Notes: generated by a model not told the origin, from the sequence alone. A stretch of DNA of 64,000 nt from Hexactinellida sp. DTS-2022 (GCA_028753945.1 JAPNXP010000010.1:5149042-5213041), one strand, 5' to 3'. Positions 1 through 11,429 are shown, counted from the first letter of the stretch. Made by a program: numbers and translations.

Positions 1-156
1 CACCAACCTCGCGTTTGCACTGCAACATTCATTATAAAGACCTTGTATCCAACGTTCACGTGATTGGTTACATTTTATTATATTGAATCGATAGAATCAA
101 ATTTGTTAATATTATTAACGTGAGTGAGCAGGAGCGTCGAACTATTACATTTTTCG

Positions 157-451
157 GAAAATCATGCCGGGGCGAGTTAGGGATTTTTAAAAATTTCACC
201 TAGTATAAAAAGTGTTTTCCGAAAAGTTGTTTTCACGAAATAGGTTCGTGTCGAACTAACCGTATGAATACTTTTCCAGCGATGTTCGCAGTGGGTCCAA
301 ATGTGCAGGAAATTGCTCAAAAGAGTTCAGAATTAATAGAAAATAGTAATCCATGATGGATACATCCAAATTATCCGAAACACCACCAAAAATCACCGGA
401 TTTCGGCAGATTCATGCCGGAGCGGAATAGTGGCCGCCCCGGCATGATTTT
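157..451. repeat. Short element with inverted GC-rich ends (MITE-like)
   Basis: The motif AAAATCATGCCGGGGCG near position 157 recurs in inverted orientation at about 434-451, giving a possible terminal inverted repeat of about 15 bp around a 295-bp body. A further partial copy of the motif lies at about 470-486. The local G+C rise contrasts with the AT-rich flanks. I could not identify a target-site duplication, so the boundaries are approximate. The rest of positions 1-690 shows no coding signal. Confidence 0.4.
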
Positions 452-895
452 ATGATGAAGGGGCACGCCCCGGCCGCCTCGGCATGGTCGACGCCTATGT
501 GAGTGAGTTACATATATAAATTGTCATGTTTCAAGGGAAAATTCCTTCAGATGATTCCAATTTCAACCAATAAGTAACAAATTATATTAATCTTTTGGCT
601 CCTCCTTAATGACAAATTTTTGTGCGACTCTGTTAGTTTGAAGTCTTCATCCAGACCATCATAGAGAAACCATCCATCTCGTGTTCTAATATTCATTGCT
701 TTTCAATTTCGCCTTGCTTTATAATGAGGACGCATGAATTCGCACATTGTTTGTATAGTAAGCGATCTTTTACAATGGTACCTTTAGCATTTCTACATAT
801 CTTCTTCTTCAATGTTTCCGATATAGGACCAAGATATGAATTCGAAATTATGTACTGTAATATTCGATTGTCACTGCAAGAAAATTTTGTAGTGA

Positions 896-1543
896 ATTTC
901 TTTACGAAAAACGGGTTTGAGGATTGATCAGCCCTCAAGTGATGGTGGAACAACTTCAACCGGAAATGTCGCTAGACAATGTTTTTTAAACAAGAACAAT
1001 TTTATATTCCATGCAACTACACTTGTTCCAGTCGAAACTAGAGATGAATTAATTATCATTCAAAATAATCTCTCTGTAATTTTAAGGATATTTAACAGCA
1101 GCGACGAAATTGATACTGAGAAATTGGAAACTCTAGCCAAGGAAACTTACGAACTCATTATCACCGCTTTTCCTTGGGCCAACATAACACCTTCTCTACA
1201 CAAGCTACTAGCCCACTGTACTGAATTGATACGAGACTGTAATGATGGCTACGGGTTAAAAGAATATTCAGAAGAAGCGGTAGAGGCTTGCAATAAGCTA
1301 ATTCGACGGTTTAGAGAACATCTCTCTCGAAAAAATTCATTTACGTCCAATATCAAAGATGTATTTACCCATCTTCTTAGTCAGAGTGACCCCGTCCTCT
1401 CAAGTTACCGAAGAACCCTAGTGTGTAAGCATTGTGGTAGAATAGGGCATATTAGGAATATGCAATGTAAAGGTAACCAAGTGGTAACTTTAGAACAGGA
1501 TAAACTAGTTAACTCTTTCATGCTCCAAAATCTTAATATATAA
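896..1543 (+). pseudogene. C-terminal part of a RAG1/Transib/Chapaev-like DDE transposase
   Basis: The open frame encodes about 215 residues. It contains a block reading GTTSTGNVARQCF, then a helix-rich stretch, then SLHKLLAHCTELI and SEEAVEACNK followed by RRFREHLSRK. This order matches the C-terminal catalytic region I recall for RAG1 and its transposon relatives, in which the third acidic residue (Glu) sits in the SEEA.EA.NK-type motif just after an H-K-.-L-.-H helix. A Cys-rich tail (CKHCGRIGHIRNMQC) follows. The frame opens directly after a TGA with no natural start and lacks the first two catalytic Asp residues, so it is a fragment. The matching N-terminal half lies downstream on the opposite strand (1779-3174), which implies a rearranged copy. 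Assignment to RAG1-like rather than Chapaev-like is uncertain. Confidence 0.55.
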
Positions 1544-1778
1544 ATTAGTATGATGCTCTAGTATAGCTCATATTAGTCGTAATTTAGTTATTTGGAAATT
1601 TTTTATGTATTTATTTTCTTACTTTGGGTAATATAAAAAATATTTATGAAAAGAGAGAATTAAATAATGGGTGTAAAAATTAAATGACGTCACAACTCAA
1701 AAGTCTGGAGCCATACAAGTATTGTGAGTTGATTAATCGATTTCTAGGTAGGGATAACCCATATGTAAATAATACAAT

Positions 1779-3174
1779 TCAATGACCTATCTGCTCGGGA
1801 AACCCCCACTCCCTATGAATGTCCCAAATAAACCACTGTGTTAGGATGCCAGACATCTTGCCATCGAGCATCCTACGAATTATATTTGTTTGGACAGTTC
1901 CTTGTGGAAAATGGAGTCCTTCATTTTCGATTGCTTTCACTTTCGGGTTGATAATATTTTCCATTAGGAATCTAACATTTTCAAGACACTCTTTCCGAGC
2001 TAGTAATACAACAGGTTTTACACAAAACTAGGAATTAGAAGTGCTATTCACCCAGACTTGATTGGTGTCTGAGTCTTGGATAGAAAGGATTTTGAAAGCG
2101 AATAATATACAAAATTTCATACTTGGCGTTGGGTTTAGCTCATATTGATTGTAGATTTGATGACTATCCGAACCATCATCAATTTTTAAATAACCGTGAC
2201 ATGCTCTGGTATAGAATTCTTTTGTATGAAATTGCAATCCCAATTGTTTCGTTAATTTGATTGGAGACATAGGTTAACTCGTTAACTAAGAGAGTGTTGT
2301 TATGATAATGTAATGTGCCAGCTTGGAATATGAGGGAAAATTGACATCTTCAGACTTACACACACGCCTAAAGTGTGTATACTTGCGTTTTCCGATTTCA
2401 AGGATATCTAGTAGGGAAGTAGACTTATCAAGAGGCATAGTTTTGGACTTATTACTAAATTTTCCTGTAGAGATGATTTAATCACAGACATTAACAGTGT
2501 TAGTATCACGGGACTCATTAGATATCAGCTTCAAAGCGTATGCTGCAACAATTTTAGAATCAACTTCTTATTTTTTGCAATTACATCAATTAAGTATAGA
2601 AGGCGAATAAATGGTAAACGTAGACCTCTTAGCTTAATGAAGCTGTGACAACGGTTTCCTTATTTCCTTTGAAATATCTGTCTCAATGATGACCTTTCTC
2701 TCAACTTTGCGATCTCCCGGAGGGTCTGATGCAGAGACGGAACCGGTCGGAACCCTGACCGGCCGGTCGAGATCTCTATATGATCTATTCGATATCATGA
2801 TATCATAATTTGTTTTCTATTATTTATAAATTATTGCTAGCTATGATTGACCGGTCGACCGGCCGGTCGGGTCGGGTCAAATTTCCAACTGCACCGGTCG
2901 GGTCGGGTCATGAAAATCCCGACCGGTTCCATCTCTGGTCTGATGGTATAGTGTAAAAGACTTTATCTTCCCAAACTAGCATGTTTTTTTACTTTCTTGC
3001 AGCATCCCGGTTAGATTTGAGACAGGTGAATCGATAGCGCAAGGTCGCAACTTGGCTTTCATCGGGATCGAAGTCTTGTACGAATGCTAGAGCAGCACTT
3101 CTTGCCGATTCCTTCGATTCTAGATACTTCCAAGCATCACAGTTGTTCATATCAATGAATATGCTAATGTACAA
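1779..3174 (-). pseudogene. N-terminal/middle half of the same RAG1/Transib/Chapaev-like transposase, decayed
   Basis: Several short minus-strand frames follow one another: about 3174-2992 (ending SALAFVQDFDPDE... and CLKSNRDAARK), about 2982-2940 continued past the inserted MITE, and 2031-1779, which contains LARKECLENVRFLMENII and then NIIRRMLDGKMSGILT. In this transposase family, as I recall it, an Asp-rich 'DSD' helix is followed by a region ending in a (M/L).DGK....LT motif before a zinc-binding segment; the last frame fits that place. Stop codons and frameshifts separate the pieces and a 206-bp hAT-type MITE (2732-2937) interrupts them. The C-terminal catalytic part lies tail-to-tail on the plus strand (896-1543). 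Confidence 0.4.
2732..2937. mobile_element. hAT-type MITE with 8-bp target duplication
   Basis: The 206-bp element has ends CAGAGACGGAACCGGTCGG and, inverted, CAGAGATGGAACCGGTCGG (18 of 19 identical). It is flanked by a perfect 8-bp direct repeat GTCTGATG (2724-2731 and 2938-2945). An 8-bp duplication and CAGRG-type ends are hallmarks of hAT transposons. The interior is built of repeated GACCGG/CCGGTC motifs and has no coding capacity. Removing the element and one target copy rejoins a minus-strand open frame of the transposase remnant. Confidence 0.85.
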
Positions 3175-3750
3175 AAATTAGATAAAACTTTTGTGCCCTA
3201 ATAATAAAGCTATCGGGTATCATCTTCGCAGGGTTTCGCGGGGGAGAATATTGGTTAAAATTCAAGATAATACAATAAGATACTTGGAAAATGGCGGCAA
3301 CAACGGCACGAAACGGCACTACAAGTTTTACAACTAACAATGCTAGGGGCCTTAGCAGATAGATTGGCTAAGCACATGAGTTCACAAGGACAAGTTTAGG
3401 AAGGTAATATTACCAGAAGAGAATGGTACCCTTGTAATTCTTGATGGTTTAAGCTATGTTTATCGCATATTGAATAACATCCCAAGTATGTAGGTCGACT
3501 AATAAATGACATTGCGATATATGATGTAGGATCATATAACTACAACAAAGATAAAAATATATGATAAAATATGAGCCTATAATAGATTATTTCTATATGA
3601 ACAATTCAATTTAGAGGCATTAAAAAATGTCTTCCTAGGTTTGTGACGATTGCGAAGACAATGGAAATATTTTTAAAATGATTTGAGAACAGAAAATCTT
3701 TTCCCTGATTGCCGTCAAAAACCCACTGTGTAATATTTGGATAATATCTA
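3175..3750. other. Stretch without recognisable genes
   Basis: I see no conserved protein motif or clear repeat boundary here. About 60 bp at 3750-3808, just beyond, recur at 18290-18350, so the right edge is probably repeat-derived. Confidence 0.4.
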
Positions 3751-3807
3751 ATTATTATTACCTGTTGTTTGTTCTGGAAATATCTCCAACTATTTGGGTA
3801 CGGAATA

Positions 3808-4030
3808 CAAAGTTGCCTCTGTTATGAGATGAGGCCACGTACTAGTATGAAGACTAGACGCTCTATGGGCCCTCACCTCATAGGGATGTTATGTGGGTGG
3901 TTTCGTCCTATCTCAAGGACTCCTCAGGAGCCCTCGACCGATGTTGTGATGTTAGTCACCATAGCCTTCATGAGTATAGTCCTTGGGAAAGACTATAGGT
4001 GGCAGTACGGGACGCTACACTGATAGGGTG
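3808..4030 (-). repeat. Decayed copy of the hammerhead-bearing repeat
   Basis: Blocks of this segment match the repeat at 56.2-56.5 kb: the stretch TGAGATGAGGCCAC...AGTATGAAGAC, the ribozyme segment, and a block containing GTCCTTGGGAAAG followed by CAGTACGGG. Relative to the ribozyme, the last block lies in the opposite orientation to the 56-kb copy, so the modules have been shuffled or the unit has internal inverted symmetry. The orientation given follows the ribozyme. Confidence 0.55.
3897..3941 (-). ncRNA. Degenerate hammerhead ribozyme (type III layout)
   Basis: On the minus strand, stem II (GTCCT, loop TGAGAT, AGGAC) and the following GAA plus ACCAC are intact. The core CTGATGA is changed to CTGAGGA, stem I is shortened from 13 to 8 nt, and the 5' strand of stem III no longer pairs well. 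The core U-to-G change should abolish self-cleavage. It is recognised by comparison with the intact copies at 47442-47491 and 56339-56388. Confidence 0.7.
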
Positions 4031-4252
4031 GAACAAACTTGTAGTTGGTCCGGCCATAGACTATTCACTGATTGATTTTTCCATTACCATGGATTACTTC
4101 AAGTCTATTTTGTAAACCACCCACAATATTTGAATATAAGTTTACCACAATTCAGTCTAGATCAATCTCTTTTCTATACATTTTTTGTGCCTTTCTATTT
4201 ACCACACCACTCTTTATTTATCTTTTCTTTCATTATTTTATATACTAGAATC

Positions 4253-7180
4253 ATGCCAAACAGGTGTAGTGTTGCTAATTGCACTTCTAATTATGATGGT
4301 ACTGAATATACTCCTATTTTTGAGATGTTACACCACTGGATACCACTGGCCAAAGGATGTACAAGATGATTGGAAAAAGTTTTTACATCGAGATGATGCC
4401 TGGCAATTGAGCAGAATTTTCATCTGCGCTAACCATTTTAGTGAGCAGGACCTGTTACTTTCTGTTGCAATTCCTCAAGGCGATGGTTCTATCAAGAAGT
4501 TTCCCCGTAAGCCTGGTCTTCGCAAGGGTGCTAAGCCTAATATTCTACCAAATTTCCCATCTTACTTACAAGATCAAAATGTACTTCCTGAACGTCTTGA
4601 CCGCGATGAATTAGATATCCGACATTTTCGTCAAGCGCTTCAGTTGAGTATTGCTGAACACCAAACAGAGAATGAAAAGTACTCCGTGATGAGCATTGAT
4701 GAAATGCAACACAAATATACAATTTTAAACTTGCATGAAGAATGGTTATATTTTCGCTCTAGTCCAACTACCCTACACATCTTCAAAAGAATCTTGTCTG
4801 GACATCTACTAATATTGTCTCACCAGATAATATTAAATGAAGAATTGAATGTCAAATGTTTTCTTAACGAGGTACCAATTCAAACACGGATTTCTCAGAT
4901 TACTGACATGCGTCAAATTTCTCAATTAATACAAGAACTCGACACGTATCAAAAGCCAGATGATATTGAGTTAGGAATCACCAAAGCTATCGATAGTGTT
5001 AAATACACAGTAGAAAAGTTAACAACTAACGAAGATACCACAATACATGATTCTCAAACTTTACTTAATCGTTTGCAATTTATTCTCTGTCAGCTCGAAA
5101 ACTTAGATATGTCTAAAACAAGACGTCGCTATAACGTCTTGACATTAGTCTTCTCCCTTAAAGCTCAATTGATATCTTCTGGTTGTTATAGATATTTGCA
5201 ATCATTGGATTGTCTTAGTTTACCCCATCCTTCAACACTCAGAAGACTCTATTCTAACATTGGTTTAGATACAAATTTTGTTGATTATTTGAAAGTTGAG
5301 TGCCAGAATTTTGATAAGTTCAAAAGATATGTTATTTTAAAACTTGATGAAATTCACGTACAGCCTAAGTATACCTACAAGGGAGGAAGAATCTTTGGTT
5401 CGCCTTTTATTAATCCCGATTCCATCACGTCTGTCAGCCAATCTTCTGACCTGGATCCAGCTAAAACTGTTTTGGCTTTTCAAATTTCAAGTCTCTTCAC
5501 CAAATGGTCCGATATTGTAAGACTCCTTCCATGTTGTAATGCTAAATCTTCTGAATTACTTCCAGTAGTTAATCAAGTAATTATAGACATCGAAAGTTGT
5601 GGCCTAATAGTAATAGCAATCTGCACTGACGATTACCAGTTGAACGTGAGTTTATTCAAATCGTTAGCTAATTCATCTAACTTGCAGTTTAGTTTTTCGA
5701 ACCCAGCTGATCCCACTCGAGCTATATTCTTGATGTCCGATCCAGTACATATTGTTAAATGTATTCGGAATAACTGGATAAATCAGAAAGATCCCCTTAC
5801 CACGCTTATTTTCCCATCTATCACTGATTATTTCAATAATACCTTTCCTTATCAACTAGCAACGGCTTCTTTCCAGGATATCAGGAACTTGTACAAGTTC
5901 GAACTATTTTCAAATGCTAAGACAGCCCACAAGTTAACTTCACAAGCAGTCTGGCCATCAACCTTTGAGAGACAAAGTGTACCCTTAGCTCTAGCAGTTT
6001 GGGATCAATCAACACATAACGCTATCTTTGTATTCAACCAGAGAAACAAAATTTTCAACCAGACTCATCAATTTATCGATCTTATATCCAGATTTTGGAA
6101 GATGTGCAACATTCATTGTCCTGGTAAAAATATTCGTCTACGTGATTCTGATTCCAAAGTATTCAAACACCAAGATGAACGTTTTGAATTTCTTGCAAAA
6201 TTTTGTTCTTGGCTTAAGAACTGGAAAATACATAGCTGTACAGGAAAAGCCGGCAAACTTAGCCCACAGACCTTTACCAGCTTAATTCACACTACTAAAG
6301 TAATTCCTAAAATTATCAATCATTTGACCAGCGATGAATGTGGATTTTCCTATGTGTTAACCGGATTCTTACAAAACGATCTCTAGAGAAGCATTTTGGC
6401 GTTTACCGGCTAATGTCTGGTTGCCAATACAACGTTTCCTTTTGTCAAGTTCTTGAGAGCGAGCGACGGATCAAGATTGGTAACATTCTCAAGTTGTACC
6501 AAGCCCAAGATGGCAAATATGAGTCGTCACTAAAGGAATTCGTTAGAGGTTTTTCAGTTCAACAGGATGCTGGAGTTCGCCAATCAGACTTGAACATTTA
6601 TTCTTTTCTTCTACATCAAAATTTTGAATTCTCACCTACAGTGGAAATCCGCCAAGCATTGGCTTTTTATTGGTGGATATGCAGTTCACAACATTTGTAA
6701 GAATATGCTCTATTCAAAGAAGTCTAAATTCACTACATATTGTAATCATTGTGTATCTCTACTCACTGAACTAGAATGTTTCTCTCTCGAGTGTGAAGAG
6801 TCGATCTTACAATAATTCACTTAGCTGACCGGGGTGGACTTAAATATCCATCCAATGATGTAATAAGCGCAGTTACTATTCAATGGCAAATACTTACTAT
6901 TCTTGAACAGAACCCAGCTTTGTTGAGACAATTCATTGCTGAATCAGACAAAAAGGTTCTAATTCAATTAGCGATATCTAGAATAGAATTTGTTAGTTTC
7001 GAATTCTGGAGAAATGAATGTCCTGACTGCCAGAAACCTTTTATGTACTATCTGGCTCAAATTCTCTCTGCTACTACTAATTGTTTATTGAAGAATAAAA
7101 TAAGAAATTTGAATTCTAAACGTGGCCTAAACAATCCTACAAGATCGACTAAAAAGCTACTAAAGTTGCAGTCAAAGTGA
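4253..7180 (+). pseudogene. THAP-domain P-element-like transposase (THAP9-like), frameshifted
   Basis: The start MPNRCSVANC opens a THAP zinc finger: C-x4-C, then C-x2-H in FICANHF, and a downstream KPNILPNFPS block. The large frame to 6386 carries the P-element-type catalytic core, with a first Asp in ILKLDEIHVQ, a second in CTDDYQLN, the block SDPVHIVKCIRNNW, and after a frameshift QND-LEKHFGVYRLMSG with the catalytic Glu. A C-terminal LADRGGLKYPS block follows in yet another frame. Four lesions are visible: a 10-bp tandem duplication inside the THAP domain (4332-4351), an extra CT at about 6384, an extra T in a T run at about 6670, and a shift near 6805-6830. A copy free of these would be about 950 residues, in the usual range for P/THAP9 transposases. 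Terminal repeats were not found. Confidence 0.85.
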
Positions 7181-7535
7181 ATTCGAATAGTATGTGTATT
7201 TTATTATTATTAGTTAATTGTCTGCGTTCAAGTATTCTTAATATGGTTGAATGCAACCATTTTCGTTATCATTCAAGTTATTAAACTATACTAAGCATGA
7301 TATCAAATATTAGAGAGTATATTTTAGATTTGACTAATCTAAGCACAAGACTTGAAGTAATCCATGGTAAATTCAGTGAATAGTATATAGTAACGTAGTC
7401 TGTGAATCTTATAGATATCAATATCTACTATAAGAAACCGTACAAAATTCTTTGTAAAGAATCAGCAAATAAGAGTTTCCTGGTGTTATTGTAAACTTTG
7501 ATGAATAGCTATTTGTTGGGTGAGAAGTCTGATGC
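7181..7535. other. Spacer between two transposase pseudogenes
   Basis: AT-rich, without coding signal. It probably contains the 3' end of the P-like element and the 5' end of the FLYWCH-MULE element, but no terminal inverted repeats could be paired. Confidence 0.35.
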
Positions 7536-8859
7536 ATGTTTGGTAAACAATCCATGAGAATAAATTGTATAAATACTTCTCAACGTATCTTAATTATAAT
7601 AAAGTCTGAACATGGAAACGTTGAAAACAATATTCGGAGGCAAAAATTGATCTTTAATGGCTATGTCTATATTAAGGATCGACATTCAAATGAAGCAACC
7701 TACTGGCGTTGTGAGAAAAGGGGCATATGCAATGCACGTATGATAACATTTAGGCCAGATGATTCCGTAAAAAAACATCCCTCTGCCCATAACCATCCCA
7801 CTGATCTTTCCTCTGTTCAAGCAGCAAGGACAATTGAAGAGATAAAGTCAAGAGCTATATTAACAGATGAGGCAACTTCTTCAGTAATCAATAAGTGTAC
7901 TGAATCCATATCAATTACTACAGCAGTCAAACTACCTTCAAAGGAATCGTTGTCGAAAATTGTAAGAAGGAAAAGGAAAGCAACAGAGTTAGACTTTTTC
8001 GATTCTGTTCACAGAACTAGGGATCAAACTTTTTAATATCGAATAATCCAGAGTTGGACCTAATCATACTTGGGACGGAAGATAACATCGCAGTGTTAAA
8101 TAGATATAGAGATTGGTTTTGTGATGGAACTTTCGACTCAGCTCCAATTGGATACCAGCTATACACAATTCACGCGTTGGTGAGTGAGACTGTCACCATT
8201 CCATTGATTTTCTGCATCGCCAGACAGAAAAATGAAATTACATACCGTGAGATATTCTCTTCCATAAAAGAATTCAATTTAACACTAAATCCCAGATCAA
8301 TAATGCTAGATTTCGAAAGAGGTGCTATTAATGCAATGGCGCAACATTTTCCCGCTGCTGAACTTCAGGGGTGTTTTTACATTTTGGACAGGCAATTTGC
8401 AGGTATATTCAATCTTTCGGGCTCCAACAACGATATAAAAATGAAGAATTTGCTTTAATTGTCAAGCAATTCCAGGCCTTAGCATTTGTACCGCCAATTG
8501 ATGTCGTACCCTGCTATGAAGAACTCATAGATTCTTTAAGTGACCAACTCATTGCTGATCTAAGCGATTTTCTACAGTATTTTGAGAAAACATGGATTGG
8601 GATTCAACATCATGGTCGAAGACGTCGTCCACTATTTGATGTAGAGTTGTGGAATCTTAGATACAGAGTAGAGAGGTCTTTACCAAGGATAAATAATTCC
8701 GTAGAGGGTTGGCATCGAGCGTTTGACCAGAGGGTAAATATTACGCATCCAACTACTTCAAAACTCATCAGAAAAATTGTAGTCGAGCCAAGTTCAAATG
8801 AAATTACTATGGAAAAAGTTAGATGTGGCCATGAACTATCAAAGCCCAGGAAGAAGTAA
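7536..8859 (+). pseudogene. FLYWCH-zinc-finger MULE transposase (copy 1), frameshifted
   Basis: An N-terminal FLYWCH-type finger is visible (LIFNGYVYIKDR, YWRCEKRGICNARM, HNHPTD). A MULE catalytic domain follows: WFCDGTFDSAP (first Asp), IMLDFERGAINAM (second Asp), a GCF.H.Q-type block split by a frameshift near 8375, and INNSVEGWHRAF with the expected Glu. Two single-base losses explain the frame breaks: one T missing in the T5 run near 8032 and one base missing at about 8375. This is class II cut-and-paste transposase machinery; the FLYWCH finger probably binds the element ends. Tandem motifs at 9057-9172 probably mark the right terminus. Confidence 0.82.
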
Positions 8860-9056
8860 GCTCAAATAATTAAGAGAATCGAAAAGTTGGTTGATCAATA
8901 CATATACATGCCACACATAGATTATCTTCGTGGGATGTCACTCAATCTACACTTTAATATTTCCTATTATTAATTTCAATGTTTATTAATGTTATTTTAC
9001 TACATATTAAATTATAAAAATTATAATGATCATTTGAAATATAATAGCAATAATTT

Positions 9057-9172
9057 ATATCCTTTCGGCAAGATATCCTTTCGGCAAGATATCCTTTCGG
9101 TAAGATATCCTTTCGGTAAGATATCTTTCGGCAAGATGTATTCGGCAATATGTCTTTCGGCGAGGTGGGCGG
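9057..9172. repeat. Tandem array of TCCTTTCGGCAAGATA-type motif
   Basis: About six to seven copies of a 16-17-bp unit (consensus near ATCCTTTCGGYAAGAT), decaying toward the right. It lies 200 bp downstream of the FLYWCH-MULE pseudogene, in the position where the other two MULEs of this window carry their terminal tandem-motif arrays. No inverted partner remains on the left side. Confidence 0.75.
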
Positions 9173-9816
9173 ACACGAATAATTAGGCATTGCTTTTCCC
9201 CCAATAAAAATTTCCTGGACAAAATGTAGTAAATACTGCACGACTGGACAAACATTTCAATTCATCAACAAAGATCGCAGGACAGACTTCAAGAAGGCTA
9301 GCGTTGCTGGGTTGTATTCTGCCATTTAAAATATGGAAGGATAGCTGGCTTATTTGGAAGTAGTTATAATTGTGAGGCATTCTAAGATTATTAAGATCAA
9401 ATAAATGACTGATGAACAGCACTAAACGTTAGTATTATTTCATAGACAGAAATGAAACCTAACTTAGGTGTCATTTTAAAGAACAATCAAACAATTCAAG
9501 CCTGCAAATATTATAATATCAGGCCCATAGCAAGACAAATAGTATTGGTGCACGAAGTGATGTCACGTTAGTATGATTTAATTATGGTACCCGAATATTG
9601 ATGCGGCTGCCTAAATATTGGTGCGGGCTAACCTGCTCCTACGGCCATGGATAATATATTAAGTGCAAAAAATATGTTATGTTAATTCCTAAATCTTAAT
9701 GCGGCTCACTAGAATAATAGAAAACTAATATTTGGCTCTCGGAAGAAAAAGGTTGAAGACCCCTGCTATAGAACTTTGTAAGAGATTCTTACTTCCATGA
9801 GAAATAGTAACGTAAA
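9173..9816. other. Intergenic, old transposon debris
   Basis: No gene is seen. Short hAT-like ends are recognisable: CCTGCTCCTACGGCC near 9631, which also occurs near 19330, and GGTTGAAGACCCCTGCTA at about 9750, which resembles an inverted hAT-Charlie-type terminus. Confidence 0.4.
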
Positions 9817-10427
9817 TCTATATTATTAAATCTCGATTGTTGTGTGTTTGTGTGTGTGTGTGTTTGTCCGGATTGTATTAAAGTGATGGGGGAATAGAAA
9901 CCGCATTAATATATGAGATACAGTATAAACTAACTGTCAAATGTTATAATTGGTAAACAAATGTTATAAGGGGTAAACAAGTATGCTGATTTCGAATTTC
10001 GCATTTACAAATTTCTAATATGAATATTTGTTGTTGTTGTTGTTGTTGTTGACACAAATAAGTAAACAAATTAATGAAAATTCAAAATCAACCTAGAAGT
10101 TAGCTTTCAACGGGTATTATAGGTAAACAAGTATGCTGAACACGAATTTTCCGTTTAAAAATTTCTAATATGAAAATTTGTTGTTGTGTTTACACAAAAT
10201 AAATAAACAAATTAATGAAAATTCAAAATCAACCTAGAAGTTAGCTTTCAATGGGTATTATAGGTAAACAAGCTAAAACTATGGAAAATGGTAGAAAGGG
10301 TTGTATATAACGTCCCTTTCTACCATTTTCCATGGCAGAAAGGGTGAAGAGTAAGGTCGCACAGCGATCGTTAACTTGAGGTGCGTAGCACCGATCCGTC
10401 GCAAAGCGACCGAGACCGAAAGGCTCG
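9817..10427 (+). mobile_element. Helitron-like element, non-autonomous (copy 1)
   Basis: The 5' end is TCTATATTATTAAATCTCG preceded by A, followed by a GT-rich microsatellite and about two copies of a roughly 140-bp minisatellite. The 3' end has the short hairpin GTCGC-AAA-GCGAC about 18 nt before the terminus GGCTCG, followed by T. TC at the 5' end, a 3' hairpin and insertion between A and T are Helitron features, although the canonical CTRR end is here CTCG. A separate 20-bp-stem hairpin lies at 10279-10331. An 18-bp direct repeat flanks this copy, which is unusual for a Helitron. Confidence 0.65.
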
Positions 10428-11150
10428 TACTATAGAAATAGTAACGTAAATACTACACGTATTCCTATTTCTATTTGTAATAATTAATCTTTAATCAATT
10501 TAAACATATTTGTCAAAACATCTTCACAATTCAAACATTAATAAATTATATTACACTAAGATTAAATGTAAATTGAATATTGAAATTCTAGTTAAATTAA
10601 ACATTCGGGAAGTGCAATCAGAAGAAGCACACTCCCATCCCGTCTATGAGGGAGTTTTACCTCTAAATTATTTCGTTATAATGTTACTGTATTTAAAAAG
10701 CATACTTTTCTACAAGATACATTCTTTAGTATCTTCAATTTAACTATTCTGGTAGATTCTTGTACACAACGTATAATGTTTCAGTAAAAATAAACAAGGT
10801 GTTACCGTAACTAAGTTCCGCATGCATGATTGATTATGCAATCAAAGAAGTCATAAAACAATGGGTAGCAATTCTGCCACGGCTTATGAATATCCATGGT
10901 ACCACTAATAGAGGTAGCAATTCTGCCACGGTAGCAATTCTGCCATGCCAGTACCTACATTGTAGTTTTCGTATTATTAATTCCTCTAATAGCAATATTC
11001 GCCTGTGAACAAGAAAATTCCGTGTAAAATGCGACTTGATATACGCGAACTCCACTGTATTATTAACAAATTACAACTGAGCATATACAGTAGAATCCGC
11101 TTAATAAAATACATTGAATTACAAAAATATTTTACTTCTCGAAAATAATA
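10428..11150. other. Intergenic stretch
   Basis: No gene is recognised. Three copies of the short motif GTAGCAATTCTGCCAYGG lie between about 10866 and 10948. Nothing else stands out. Confidence 0.4.
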
Positions 11151-11154
11151 TATA

Positions 11155-11429
11155 AATTGTACAGATAACAAATTTCTGATGATAAATCTGAAATCTGCAT
11201 GGTCGATTCACCCAGGTTAGCCTTTTAAAGCAAGTTTCTACCAAAAAATTAAATTTTGAAATTGTCAAAAAACAGGTGCAAAAATATAATTTACGAAGCC
11301 ATTGCGGGACCCCTAAATCAGTTCATAAATACCTGAAATTTTTTCCACAATCATTTTATGACACATAAAAACTTCCTAGGGGGTCCCCCATAAACATTTC
11401 TAAAATTCGATTTTTTTGGGACACCCTAC
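11155..11429 (+). repeat. Single arm of a GGTGTCCCAAAAAATC-ended repeat
   Basis: About 275 bp that recur nearly unchanged at 17870-18160 and, inverted, at 17552-17830; a shorter piece is at 22610-22722. The outer end reads TCGATTTTTTTGGGACACCC, resembling Tc1/mariner-like terminal sequences. Here only one arm is present. Confidence 0.7.
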
